The notes under the pieces were generated by a model. It did no database searches. It was not told where the DNA came from and saw only the letters and a list, made by a program, of their open reading frames with translations. Of a DNA stretch of 64,000 nt, positions 23,495 to 34,045 are shown piece after piece. Made by a program: the position numbers and the translations under genes. The stretch covers positions 22,064,777 through 22,128,776 of the forward strand of contig NC_062227.1 of the NCBI RefSeq assembly GCF_902686445.1, read 5' to 3'. Every line of letters begins with the position of its first letter. The first letter of the stretch is position 1. Source of the DNA: Sciurus carolinensis. Its lineage: Eukaryota > Chordata > Mammalia > Rodentia > Sciuridae.

Positions 23495-24257
23495 AATTCT
23501 ATTTAAGGAATGTTTGACAACTATACTTCTCTGGGAAGTGTAAATCAAAACTACACTGAGATTTCACTTCACTATAATTATAAAGACAATCATCAAAAAT
23601 ACAAATAACAATAAATGCTGGCAGAATGGGGGACAGAAGAACCCTTATACACTGTAGAAATGTAAATGATATAGCCACTAGGGAAATCATTATGGAGATT
23701 CCTCACAAGACTAGGAATGGAACCACCATGTGATCCAGCTATACCACTGACTCCTCAGTATTTATCCAAAGAACTAAGGTCAGCATACAACAGTGACAAA
23801 TTCCTGCCCATGTTTAACAGCACAATTCATTATTTTGAATTGTGAATAATTGTGTGAATTACCAAGTCATGGAACCAGGGTAGATATCAGTCAGTAGATG
23901 AATGGATAAAGAAAATGTGATATATAGAAATGATGGAGTTTTACTCAGCTATACAGAATCACAAAATGATGTCTTGTGCAGGAAAATGGATGGAACTAGA
24001 CAACATTGTGTTAGACAAAATAAGGTAGACTTAGAAAGTCAAGAATCATGTTTTGTCTCAAATATAGAACTTAGAAAAAAATAAAGGGATCTCATGAAAA
24101 CAGAATGGAAAGCAGTAAGGTAGAGGAAGGGAATGAGGGGAAGGTAGGAAAAGGAGGTACTGAGAATTTAAATTTATCAAATTATGCAATGTATGTATAC
24201 AAACATACCATAAGGAAACCCATTATTCTGTGTAATTTTTATGTACCAATAAAAAAT

Positions 24258-24615
24258 CAACACTTAACAAATTGGGGGTCATCTAAAGCAAAACACAGAG
24301 GAAATCTCCTGGTCACACAGGATCCTGAATATACCTGTAGAGATGCTTTCTGTAATCTTGAAATAATTTCATTTAAAAGCCTCTTGCTAGCATTCATCTG
24401 CCTGTGTGTAGCTCCATGGTGCTAGGTGTGTGCAAGACATGTCACTCATTCAAGTCATCGTCTAAGTCTTTCTTTGAGTCCTTGTGTCCAAAATATGAAT
24501 CAGGAAAAGCTGAACCAAGTGCAAATTAAAATATAAATCTTTAGAATTTTAAGTGTCATCCATTCCTCAGTCCTTCGTCTATGGGATTGTCTACTTCCAT
24601 TCCCAGTAGCTGAAG
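24258..24615. other. Unassigned DNA
   Basis: No recognisable gene or repeat is seen between the L1 3' end and the MaLR-type LTR. Confidence 0.5.
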
Positions 24616-24885
24616 TGCTATGGATTAAATGTCTTGATCTTAACTTTAAATATTGAAGACTTATCCCTAATGTGATGATGTTAGGATGTTGGGGCCTCAG
24701 TCATGAAAGTGGAGATCTCAAGAATGTGATGAGACCTCATAAACATGGGAAATTACTTCCCCCCCTTCACTATGTGAAGATACAAGAAAAAGTTTGTCAT
24801 CTAAAATTCAGAATGAGAGTCCTCACCAGAACCCAGCCATTGTAGCCCTCTAATCTTCACTTACATCCTCTATCAAGATAAGAAA
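24616..24885 (+). mobile_element. MaLR-type LTR (MLT1/MST-like)
   Basis: It starts TGCTATGGATTAAATGTC and continues with 'atccctaatgtgatgatgtt' and 'gacctcataaacatggga', the order seen in MLT1/MST solo LTRs of the ERVL-MaLR group. The 3' edge is uncertain. No internal sequence is present. Confidence 0.7.
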
Positions 24886-25156
24886 GAAGGGTCTGTTGCA
24901 TCTTGTGCTGACTAAGCCATGGAACGAGCAGAGCAAATCAAAGTCTAACTACTTGAGGATAATGTCAAAGAAGCCTCAGCCTGAGACCACATGGTTCTTA
25001 GGCATGGAGATACTCAGAAAGGGAGTAGGAGAGGAGGTTAGCCAGGTGCTGATTTCCTGGGTTATGAATGCAGGGGGCAGGAACATCGTCTGCATTTACC
25101 GCCTCACTATGGTACCAAGGCACTCATGACTGTTCAAATGTAAATGATTGGGCAAG

Positions 25157-25214
25157 TCTTAGTCCTCGACAGAAGGGAAAGGAAACCCAGTGTGGGCACC
25201 TCCACCATATCAAA
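25157..25214 (+). repeat. Second copy of the 58-base patch
   Basis: It matches 23435-23494 almost perfectly. Sequence outside the patch is unrelated, and here the flanks are not L1-like, so this is the more likely source copy. Confidence 0.9.
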
Positions 25215-26279
25215 GATTTGGAGCCCTGAAAAGCTCTTTGATCTGGGTCCTACTGGAGTTTCTTTTTATGTGGGGTCGAAACCACAGAACAATGCAGATG
25301 GTTTTTCCCCAGAGTCCTATAATCAACTTTCTCAGTAATCAGTTGCTGACACAGGCTTCTTTTTGCTTTTTTTTTTTTCAGTTTCTAAATCTCGGGGTCT
25401 CGTCAGATGATTCTCAGTCATTGCATCCATTTACTTCTTCCTTCTTCTTCATTCATTTTCTTGCAAATCCTTCTTTGTCAAATCCATCTCTTCCTTTGCA
25501 CTCCTACTGTGTGTCCCACTTCAATCTTTCAATCAGACTCCTGCAATAATCTGTCAATTCATCCCAGTACTTGTAGGCTCCTCAGTACATCCTAAGCATT
25601 GCTGAAGCAGACAAACTTTCACATAATGTATGGTTTGCTTCGCTTATTCCCCTGGTCCACACACTGCAATGCACCATACCATTTACCAGAGTCCTTCTAA
25701 ATGCCTCCGTGCATGTGTCCACCATTCCTGTCCATGGTCTCTTAAACGACCACCCTGGTTCGTGGTCGTTTAAGAGAGCCACAAGGGAGAGGAGGCCATA
25801 GTTACCTCAAAATATATATGCAATATTTTAACTCTTTCTTGGTTTCTGTCTGTGTTTTGTTTTCACTCCTGGGAAAAGTTTTCAAAGAATTCTCTAGCAC
25901 ATTTTGAATTGCCTGAGTTCACACAACACTACCATTGAGCATGTCTGTTCAATACATACTCAAAACAATTTAAATTATTGATGCATGAAGGCAACCAGGG
26001 AAGCAACAACGACCTGAAGCATGATTAAAAGTGGGTTGCCAGCACATGGGTATACATCTGGGAAACAGGGCTTCAGATATGGAGGAAGTCAGGCAGTAAC
26101 ATGAAAATCACAGATTTCTTCCATGATGTCTGCAGAAATGTTAAGCAAGTAGAGAGTTACAGGATAGTTACCAAATAGAGGTATGACAAAAAGCACACGG
26201 AGATACAAGGAAGTATTTATGGAGTGGAGTAGGGGTGAGACATGATCTATATACAGATGAAAAACCACTTTGGTGACTC
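25215..26279. other. Unassigned DNA with one hairpin
   Basis: Open frames up to 119 codons occur (25190-25549), but none has a recognisable domain and the composition is T/C-rich, which favours chance frames. The only structured element noticed is the palindrome at 25738-25777. Confidence 0.5.
25738..25777. repeat. Perfect 16-bp inverted repeat with 8-base loop
   Basis: Arm TCTCTTAAACGACCAC at 25738-25753 is exactly complementary to 25762-25777. The loop is CCTGGTTC. No T-run follows and it does not belong to a repeat I recognise. Confidence 0.95.
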
Positions 26280-26668
26280 CTTCAGTTTGGATCTTAGAAG
26301 CCATCAGAAGGTTCGTGTGTTAAAACCCTGTTCCCCCAGGTTGGCACATCCCAAAAAACTGGGGCCTAGCATGAAGTTTCTGGGGCACTGGGCTGTGCCC
26401 TGAAGGGCATGGTGGGTGGGATACTGGTCTCTTATTCTCACTGGGGTGTGGTCAAAGGACTCTATGGGATTATGGTCTGTCCTTCTATCTTTTTTGTTTC
26501 CCTGCCAGGAGGTGAATAGTTTTGTTCTACTGCCTGCTCCCACCATGATGTGCTACCTTGTCACAGGCCCCAATGCAATGGAATCTTTAAAATTTTGAGC
26601 CAAAAAAATTGTGCTCTTTATAAGTTCTACCTTGACATTGGATTAGAAATGGAAAGCTGACTAACACA
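26280..26668 (+). mobile_element. MaLR-type LTR
   Basis: It begins near 'tttggatcttagaagcc', has 'gggctgtgccctgaagggca' near 26390 and 'cccaccatgatgtgctacct' near 26540, and ends 'ggaaagctgactaacaca'. That order is typical of rodent-lineage MaLR LTRs. The family name is not certain. A similar LTR lies antisense at 31838-32215. Confidence 0.7.
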
Positions 26669-27729
26669 GAGACTGAATGTGGAGAACAAGTTCTAGCTCT
26701 CCCTATTAATCTTTATGTTTTTCTCAACATATTTTTTCAGTCTGTGGTTTTCCGACTGGCTCCTGCAGTCCCAGGAACCCAGAAGTTTGCCATGAGGTAG
26801 TGTGGGGGAGTGAAAGGTATAGAATCTTCACCCCATTTAAATAGAGAATCTCCATATGTATTTTCTGTTATGTTTTTGAGCCTCATTAAGTTCCATGCTA
26901 AAAATCTTAAATCAAATGTGTCAGTCCTGGTTGTTGCCATCTCTATTATTTTCTCCCAGATACATAAGTTTGTGGGTCAAAATACATACCTGTGTTATAA
27001 AGAAATATTTCTAGCTCTTTAATTCCTCTCAGGATACTATTTTTTTTAGGAATGATTCGAGGATATAAACAAAGAAGGGGTTACAAAATTACTCTCAAGG
27101 TCTTTCCCAACTTCATGAATCTGAACTCAGTGGTGGCTTTCATATTGAATTGCTGCCAAACTATTAATTCTATTCTATTAATTTTCTTCCTGCCAAACTA
27201 TTAATTCTACACTTAGAAGCCCAGGACAGCAAGCTAATTTGCAAGCTCATTTTCCAAAGAAGCCAGGTAAGGGTCTCCATACATGAAGATCATTCTTCAA
27301 AGCAACTGGTTGATTTTATCTTCACCAGTGAACCACTGCTTGAGCACCAATCACTGTCTACTTTCATTTGTACATTGGCATACAGGTTTAATGGATGAGA
27401 CATATAGCTGTGTCTTTGTGTTCTGTGCCTGGGGTAACACTATATCACTTTCTAGGAATAGTATTGAGATTTATTCAACTACACGAATATATTTTTAAAA
27501 TCAGTCCACTTCCAGGTGCATATTTAAGATGAAGGTCTTTACTATAACACCATGGGTTCCTATCAAATAAAAAAATGTTGGAATTCAATGTACATATATG
27601 AGCACTTAAAATATACACAGATGTTAGAGTACACAAGATACATTTCCCATTTTTAAAAAATCATTTGATGTGCAGGTGAAGATTTTTTGAAAATAATCAG
27701 TAGTTATTTTAACAGCAAATTACAATAAC
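26669..27729. other. Unassigned DNA
   Basis: No gene, RNA or clear repeat is recognised. Short frames such as 26810-27022 and 27283-27498 show no domain. Confidence 0.5.
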
Positions 27730-27935
27730 AATGAGAGCTTATTTTTATTGAGCAATTATCATGTGTCAGCTGCCTTTCTAAGCACAGACACTGAGAGAGA
27801 AAAAAGTCATGAATCAGCAGCAGATTTTGTGCCTCTTTCAACAGTACAAGGAGACTAAAGCAGAGATTGGATTTTAATTAGCTAAATGTACACAGCTAAT
27901 AGGTTATACTCTTACATTCAGGGTCTTCCAGTGTG
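27730..27935 (+). mobile_element. MIR SINE
   Basis: The phrase 'ttattgagcaattatcatgt' near 27746 followed by 'ctttctaagcacagacac' is the MIR 5' core. The 3' part is weak but collinear to about 27935. Confidence 0.8.
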
Positions 27936-28380
27936 GTGCCTTTTGCACTTCATAAATTTATTTCTTAAGGTTTAGTTTGTGACTTATTTATATCCTTAAG
28001 AATGAGTTACAGTAAGATTCAAGGACACTGGAAAATGTTGACAATGTCCTCTTATTTAACAGGGACTGGAAAATTTCTAACATAGTAATCCACCACTTGA
28101 ATGACTGAGTCAAAGTCAAATGAAATCTTTGTAAATTTCTATTCCATGTAGGTCATACATTATGTTACTACTCCTATTAATATTAAATAAATTTTAGAGA
28201 ATGTTGTAAACCAGTTTTTGGTGATAACTTTCCTATAACCCAATGAAAATTAGTACAAGGAATTCTGTATCAGTACAGTATTTTTGCCACATGTTCTTCA
28301 TTCTTTCTTTGTTTTGGGGGGTGGACTAACTTGCTATTAACAAAGGTTGAAACTTTACAATGGTTCACATTCAAATACAA
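27936..28380. other. Unassigned AT-rich DNA
   Basis: Nothing recognisable is seen in this stretch. Confidence 0.5.
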
Positions 28381-28602
28381 TCCTGGCGTGGTGGTGCATG
28401 TCTATAATCCCAGCAGCTCAGGAGGCTGAGGCAGGAGGGTGGAGACTTCAAATCCGACCTTAGCACTGGTGAGGTTGTAAGCAAGTTAGTGAGACCCTGT
28501 CTCTAAATAAAATACAAAATAGGACTGGAGATGTGGCTTAGTAGTTGAATGCCCCTGAGCTCAATCATTGGTACCACAGCCACACACACACAAAAAAAAA
28601 AG
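28381..28602 (+). mobile_element. Composite SINE (B1/7SL head plus ID-like tail)
   Basis: The head reads 'ctataatcccagcagctcag' and the ID-like tail begins 'ggactggagatgtggctta' near 28523. An A-rich linker 'ctctaaataaaatacaaaat' joins them, and the end is a short CA-run followed by about ten A. This is the most complete of the three SINE copies in the window. Confidence 0.9.
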
Positions 28603-29989
28603 GCTAAAAAGTCATTTTTAAATCACTTGATAATTCCTGGAACACCTAAGAATTTTTTAATATGCATTTGAAAGTGAAATTCCCCATGCAGTTTTTTAAT
28701 CTCTTCCTCAAAAACAAGAAAGAAAACAAGTTCTTCGGTTTTGACTTTCCCAAAAGGGTCTTGCTCCTTGATGGCTCTATTACCCTGAAATACACATTGA
28801 AGGATTAATGAAGCCTCTGGAAAGTATTCATCCACTCACCCATCTGCCAGAGATCAGGGTCATGACAGCCTTTCCAATCTCACTGGAAGAATACCAATCT
28901 CATTAAAGGGAAAACCTGTCACTCCAGTGACAGTCACTCTTTAACAAGCACGTCTGCTGGCATCACACATTCAAGAGGAGTGGAGCAAGATGGAAACTGA
29001 ATGACCCAAGGTATAGGCATACCGATGAGGGAAGAGGTTTGCTAGGCATGCAGAGGTTTAAAAGCGTGTACCAAACATTATTTTTCCCTCAGGAAACCAA
29101 AACCAGAATGCCCCAAAATGTGGCCAGGAACACCATTCACAGCAAATATCTGAAGAGCCCATAAAAATAATTTCCCATATTCAGACCATTTTATTCATCT
29201 GTAAATTCTGCTTTCTTTATGTTCATGGACTTGGTGCTCAGATCTTGGTGGTCATTTTTGGCACATGGATGTAGGACCATCTAATCTGGATGTCTCCTCT
29301 CTTTGCCTTTATGCATATCTCTAGCTATAATAAACCAGGGAGACCTGCACATCATACAGATGTGTCCAGAGCCCACTGCTGAGTACACTACACTGACCAG
29401 GAACTAAAGGGTCTTGTCCACCATGTGACAGGCCACCAAATTCTCCTAGACTCACTGGACCATGTGGGAGACTTCTCCAACTGCCAGCACCTGGTGCTTC
29501 AGCCTCAGATTCTGCTGGAAGGAGAGCTGTAGAGGGACCCCTGTCCTTTTGACCTCATGATTCAGGGAGAACACCCAGACCACAAGCCACTGGTTCTTCC
29601 AGTTGGTCAGACTCAGGATCCCAGAAAGCAGAGCTTCCAACTCCAGACACTGCTCTGTGGCAGCAGAGACACATCATGGCCATGGAGGTGAGGTGATGCA
29701 TACTGGCCCTCCACTCCCCAACTTCCAGAACAGTACCCATGCCAGGACACAGAACCTGTGGGTGGTGAGCTCAGAACACTCACTGTTGTCTGGGGACTAG
29801 AGAGGATGTGGTGGGTCCAAGCAGGGTGAGGCACAGAGCTCAGAGGCCAAAGGCCAGGTTGGGTGAGCAGGAAGGGACCCAGTTGGAGCCTAGGGCACAT
29901 GGATCGGGATTGCACCCCAAGCCCAGTACACCTGGGAACAGTGAATGTAGGAGCAGACCCTGCAGCCAGGGTGCCTGACTAGTGCATCT
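28603..29989. other. Unassigned DNA, GC-richer from 29340
   Basis: No gene is recognised. The stretch 29340-29990 is richer in G and C than its neighbours and holds antisense frames of 62 to 100 codons (29452-29640, 29613-29915), but I cannot match them to any family and see no splice or start context. It could hide a decayed exon or LTR. Confidence 0.4.
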
Positions 29990-31222
29990 CTCTTTATTCT
30001 TTTATGAATTAACTTTCAGAAATATCATTGTAATTAATAATTTATAACTGAGTTCAACAAAGGCACCATCCAACTAACAACATTCTTTACAGAACTACAA
30101 AAAAATGGAAGATCAAAAGACTCAGGACAACAAAAACAATCCTGAGCAAACAGAGCAATGCTGGAGACTTGAAAAAACTCAATTCAAAATACACTGCAGA
30201 GACATATAACAAAAACAGCATGGTTCTACATTAAAGAAGACAGGTAGAATACATGACACAGAACATAACCTACACAACTGCAGCCATCTGATTTCTGACA
30301 AAGTGACAAAAACACATGTGGGAGAAAGGGCAGCCCCTTTAAAAAAACAATGCTGGGAAAACTAAATATCCACATGTAGAAGATGGAAACTAGATCCCTG
30401 TCTCTCACCTGTCAACTCAAAATGGATCAATACCTTAACAAAATACCAAAAACAGTGAAATGACTAGAAGAAAACAGGGGGGAAATACTTGAATACATTG
30501 GAACAGGCAATGACCTCCCAAATAGAACTCTAGGTTTTGCTCAGGAAAAAAAGCAAGAATCAACAAATGAGACTGCATTGACTTAAAAAGCTTCTGCAGA
30601 AAAGCAAGTAATTTCCACAGACTATGGAAGGGGAAAAATCATTGCCAGTCACTCTTGAACAGAGAATGAATGTCCAGAACATATACAGAATTCAAAATAT
30701 TTAACACCAAGAAATCAGAAAACCCCATCAATAAGTGGGCAAATGAACTGAACAGATACTTCTCAAAAGAAGTACAGATAAACAATAATTACATGAAAAA
30801 CATTTCAGAAAATTTAGCCATCAGGCAAATATAAACCAAAACAACATTGAGATTCCATCTCACCCACTCAGAATGGGAATCATCAAGAATACAAAAGAAA
30901 AAAAGAAGAAAACTAAAAGTAAATGAATGTTGGTGAGTATGATGTGAGGGAAATGGAACATTCACACACTGTTTGTGGGAATCTGAATTAGTACAGCCAT
31001 ATGGAAATCAGAATATTTGTTCCTTAGGATACTAAATATAATACTACTTATGATCTGGATATAATATTCCTTGAAAGAACTGAAGTCAGATACTCTCTTA
31101 GAGTTTATTGTTTCTTATGAATTACAGCACAATTCACAATAGACAAGCTATGGAATCAGACCAGGTTTGTCTTTTCATGGATGAATAGAAAAAGACAATG
31201 ATGAATAGATAAAGACAATGTG

Positions 31223-31263
<41 letters not shown>

Positions 31264-31545
31264 TACACACACACAGAGTGGAGTATTATCCAGCCATAAC
31301 AAACAATAAAATCATGTTGCTCATCAAAAAGTAAATGCACTGGAGGTCATCACGTTTAGCAAAATAAGCTAGACACATAAACATCAGTATTATGAAATCT
31401 AGGGGTGAAAAAATACATGCAAGTAGCACAAAGACTTAATAGAGAAGACAAAGGAGAATGGAGGTAGAGGGTCATGGGAGTGAATATGGTTTAAGTATGT
31501 TATTTGCATACACAAAATACAACAATGAAAGTCACTGCTCCATAT
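29990..31545 (+). mobile_element. Old L1 3' fragment
   Basis: ORF2 C-terminal landmarks are in order: 'aacaaaaacagcatggttct' near 30210, 'tagatccctgtctctcacct' near 30390, 'gattccatctcaccc' near 30851 and the 'tggagtattatccagccata' stretch near 31280. A 3' UTR runs to about 31545. Stops are frequent. Its divergence is similar to that of the 16860-24257 element. Confidence 0.85.
31224..31275. repeat. (CA)n microsatellite
   Basis: About 25 CA units with one AAT interruption lie inside the L1 3' region, at the position where related L1s have a short 'tatatata' stretch. Confidence 0.95.
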
Positions 31546-32552
31546 AATTAAAGTGCAGTGGTAATTCTTTTGAAAAAGAATGCATTACTAAGAATTGTCC
31601 TAAGACTTCACAGACTATACAGGACCACAAGCCACAATGACATGAGTTAACTCTGGATAATTCAAGGATCACTCTGACAAGGATCACTTTTGGCATACTT
31701 AGAACTGGAAATGCAGTACCACATACCACTCTTTGAGAGACCCCTGCTGAATACAGTACATTGTTATTGCAGCCCAACTACAAAGTTTTTAGCTCATCAG
31801 CATATTGATGTATCTCCTGGGAACACTGGTGCCCAGGGTGATAGTCAACTTTCCACCACTGTAATAAATACTTGGTGTAGTCAACCAATAAAGAGAAAAG
31901 GAGGATTCTGGCTCACAGTTTTGGAATCCATGATTGATCAGACCTATTGTTTTAGACCCTTGGTAGCAGGCAACTCATTATGAATGGAGTGTATGGCCAA
32001 GCAAAACTACTAGTCTCAAAGCAGGAAGAAAGAGACAGAGAATGGGGTTTTTAAATTTCCATGAAGAGGACAAACCCAAAGACTTCCCACTGGCCCTGAT
32101 CTCTCATGATTTACATCATATCCCAAGAGCACCACTGGAGGAACCATGGCTTTACCTCATGGGGTTTTGTAGGACATTCCAGGTCCCAACTCTATAGTTT
32201 TTAAACTATAATTCTACCTCCATAGTGTACAAATAAACACACTACTTTGGGTTAATGCTGTTACTGTGTTTACAAAAACCCTCTTACTAGCAATGTTTGG
32301 GGGCTTCAAAGGAAGTAAAATGAGTAGATTTATTGTGGATATGTGAACTTTGTGCCAAAACAGTTTGCTTGTTTGTTTTTGGTCTCTTTTATCATGTCCC
32401 TTTTGCACATGAGCTTCCATTTCTATATCTTTATCTGGCAACATATACTTTAATATTTAATGAGCACTTCCACTTGTTTTTATTGGAATAATGAAAGCAT
32501 TGCAGGAAAAAAAACTGCCATTAAAAATTCAGGGAAAGAATTTCTTCTAAAG
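31546..32552. other. Mostly unassigned DNA
   Basis: Apart from the antisense LTR at 31838-32215, nothing is recognised. The 97-codon frame at 31690-31983 runs into the LTR and has no domain. Confidence 0.5.
31838..32215 (-). mobile_element. MaLR-type LTR, antisense
   Basis: Read on the minus strand it follows the same order as the LTR at 26280-26668. On the plus strand the phrases 'caactttccaccactgtaat' and 'ggctcacagttttggaatcc' mark the complement of the LTR 3' half. The internal part is diverged. Confidence 0.5.
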
Positions 32553-33985
32553 TTATTTCAAGCAGGGGTTATCATAATACCAGACCTTCAATGATAATAT
32601 AGAGCAATAGTAACAAAAACGGCATGTTATTAGCACCAAAATAGACAGGTAGATCAATGGTACAAAAGCGAGGACACAGAGACAAATCCAAAAAAAAAAA
32701 CAGTTTTCTCATACTAGACAAAAATGCCAAAAACATACAATGGAGAAAAGATAGCCTTTTCAAAAATGGTGCTGGGAAAACTGGAAATCCATGAGCAGCA
32801 AAATGAAACTAAACACCTATCTCTCACCTTACACAAAACTCAACTCAAAGGAGATCAAATTAGACCAAAGACCCTGCACCTTAGAGAAGAAAAAGTAGGC
32901 CAGAATCTTCATCATGTCAGCTTTGGCCCAGACTTCCTTAACACGACTCTCAAAGCACAAGAAATAAAAGCAGGAATCAATAATTGGGAAAGATTCCAAC
33001 TAAAAACTTTTTCTCAGCAAAAAAACAATCAACAAAGTGAAGAGAGAGCCTACAGAGTAGGAGAAAATCTTTGCTACACACTCCAGATACAGCACTAACC
33101 TTCAGAATCTATAAAGAATTCAAAAAACTTTACACTAAGAATACAAAGAACCTAATCAATAAATGGGCAAAGGAAATGAGCAGACACTTCACAGATCTAT
33201 AAGCAATCAACAGATATATGAAAAAGTGTTCATCATCTCTAGAAATAACAGAAATGCAAATCAAAACTACCCTAAGATTTCACCTCACCACAATTTGAAT
33301 GTCTATTATCATGATTACAAGCAACAACAGGTGTTGGTGAGGATGTGGGGGAAAAGGTACACTTATACATTGCTGGTGGGGTTGCAACCACTCTGGAAAG
33401 CAGTGTGGAGATTCCTTAGGTAATGTGGTATGGAACCACCATTTGACCCAGCTATCCCACTCCTTGGCCTATACCCAAATTACTTAAAATCAGTATATTA
33501 CAGTGATGCAGCCACATCAATGTTTATAGCAGCTCAATTCACAATAGCTAGATTGTGGAATCAACCTAGATGCCCTTCAATAGATGAATGGATAAAGAAA
33601 CTGTGGTATATATACACAATGGAATATTATTCAAACATAAAGAAGAATAAAATTATGGAATTTACAGGTAAATGGATGAAGTTGGAGAATATCATTCTAA
33701 GTGAGATAAGCCAATCCCAAAAAACCAAAGGCCAAATGATTTCTCTGATAAGTGGATGAGGATACATAACAGGGAGTGGGGGGAGGCACGAATGGAGGAA
33801 GGATGTATAGAGGAAAATGAGGAAAGGGGTGGGTGTGGGGAGAGGAAAAAGAATGAAACAAACATCTATACATTATATACACGTATGATTATGCAAATGC
33901 GGGACTCTTCTTCAGGTACAGAGAAACAAAAGTTGTATTCAATTTGTGTACAATGAATCGAAAAAAATATAATTGCATTATAAAA
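32553..33985 (+). mobile_element. L1 fragment: ORF2 C-terminus and 3' UTR
   Basis: L1 similarity begins abruptly near 32560 and runs to the A-rich end near 33960-33985. Readable ORF2 pieces are 32724-33098, 33163-33423 and 33430-33759. A 5' flank 'aagttatttcaag' near 32551 and a 3' flank 'aagtatttcaag' near 33994 differ by one base and may be a target-site duplication. The 3' UTR is of the type seen in fragment 3 (5191-6042). Confidence 0.88.
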
Positions 33986-34045
33986 TTTTTAAGAAGTATT
34001 TCAAGAATTAAACTTGTTATGTTCTCTACCTTTTTTCCTAAACTA

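Larger units (their letters stand above)
19960..24040 (+). pseudogene. L1 ORF2 remnant (old element), interrupted
   Basis: Endonuclease, RT and cysteine-rich C-terminal domains appear in order but in many frames. RT pieces are at 21264-21464, with 'LPNTFYEPSI' preceding the active centre, and at 22098-22322, with '[20 protein letters not shown]'. Between them, at about 21473-21889, ORF2 is replaced by an inverted segment; ORF2 similarity stops after the codons for the 'MN(I/M)D' phrase and resumes at an 'ILK' phrase, so little ORF2 sequence is lost. Confidence 0.75.
16860..24257 (+). mobile_element. Old, nearly full-length L1 with internal rearrangements
   Basis: A long 5' region (about 16860-18990, edge uncertain) precedes ORF1-like and ORF2-like remnants. 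The element ends in a 3' UTR near 24240-24257 with the phrase 'taatttttatgtaccaataa'. ORF2 landmarks include the endonuclease phrase 'FLQETHL' near 20003, RT pieces at 21264-21464 and 22098-22322, and C-terminal pieces to about 24000. The catalytic box at about 22352 no longer reads FADD. Many stops mark it as much older than the L1s at both ends of the window. ORF2 is interrupted by an inverted copy of the element's own 5' region, and the 3' part contains a short foreign patch at 23435-23494. Confidence 0.8.

Noticed and set aside
25190..25549. 119-codon plus-strand frame
   Set aside because: It starts in the duplicated patch, is T/C-rich low-complexity and shows no domain; likely chance.
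29340..29990. Possible protein-coding exon on the minus strand
   Set aside because: Frames of 62-100 codons have no recognisable family, overlap each other, and lack a convincing start or splice context.
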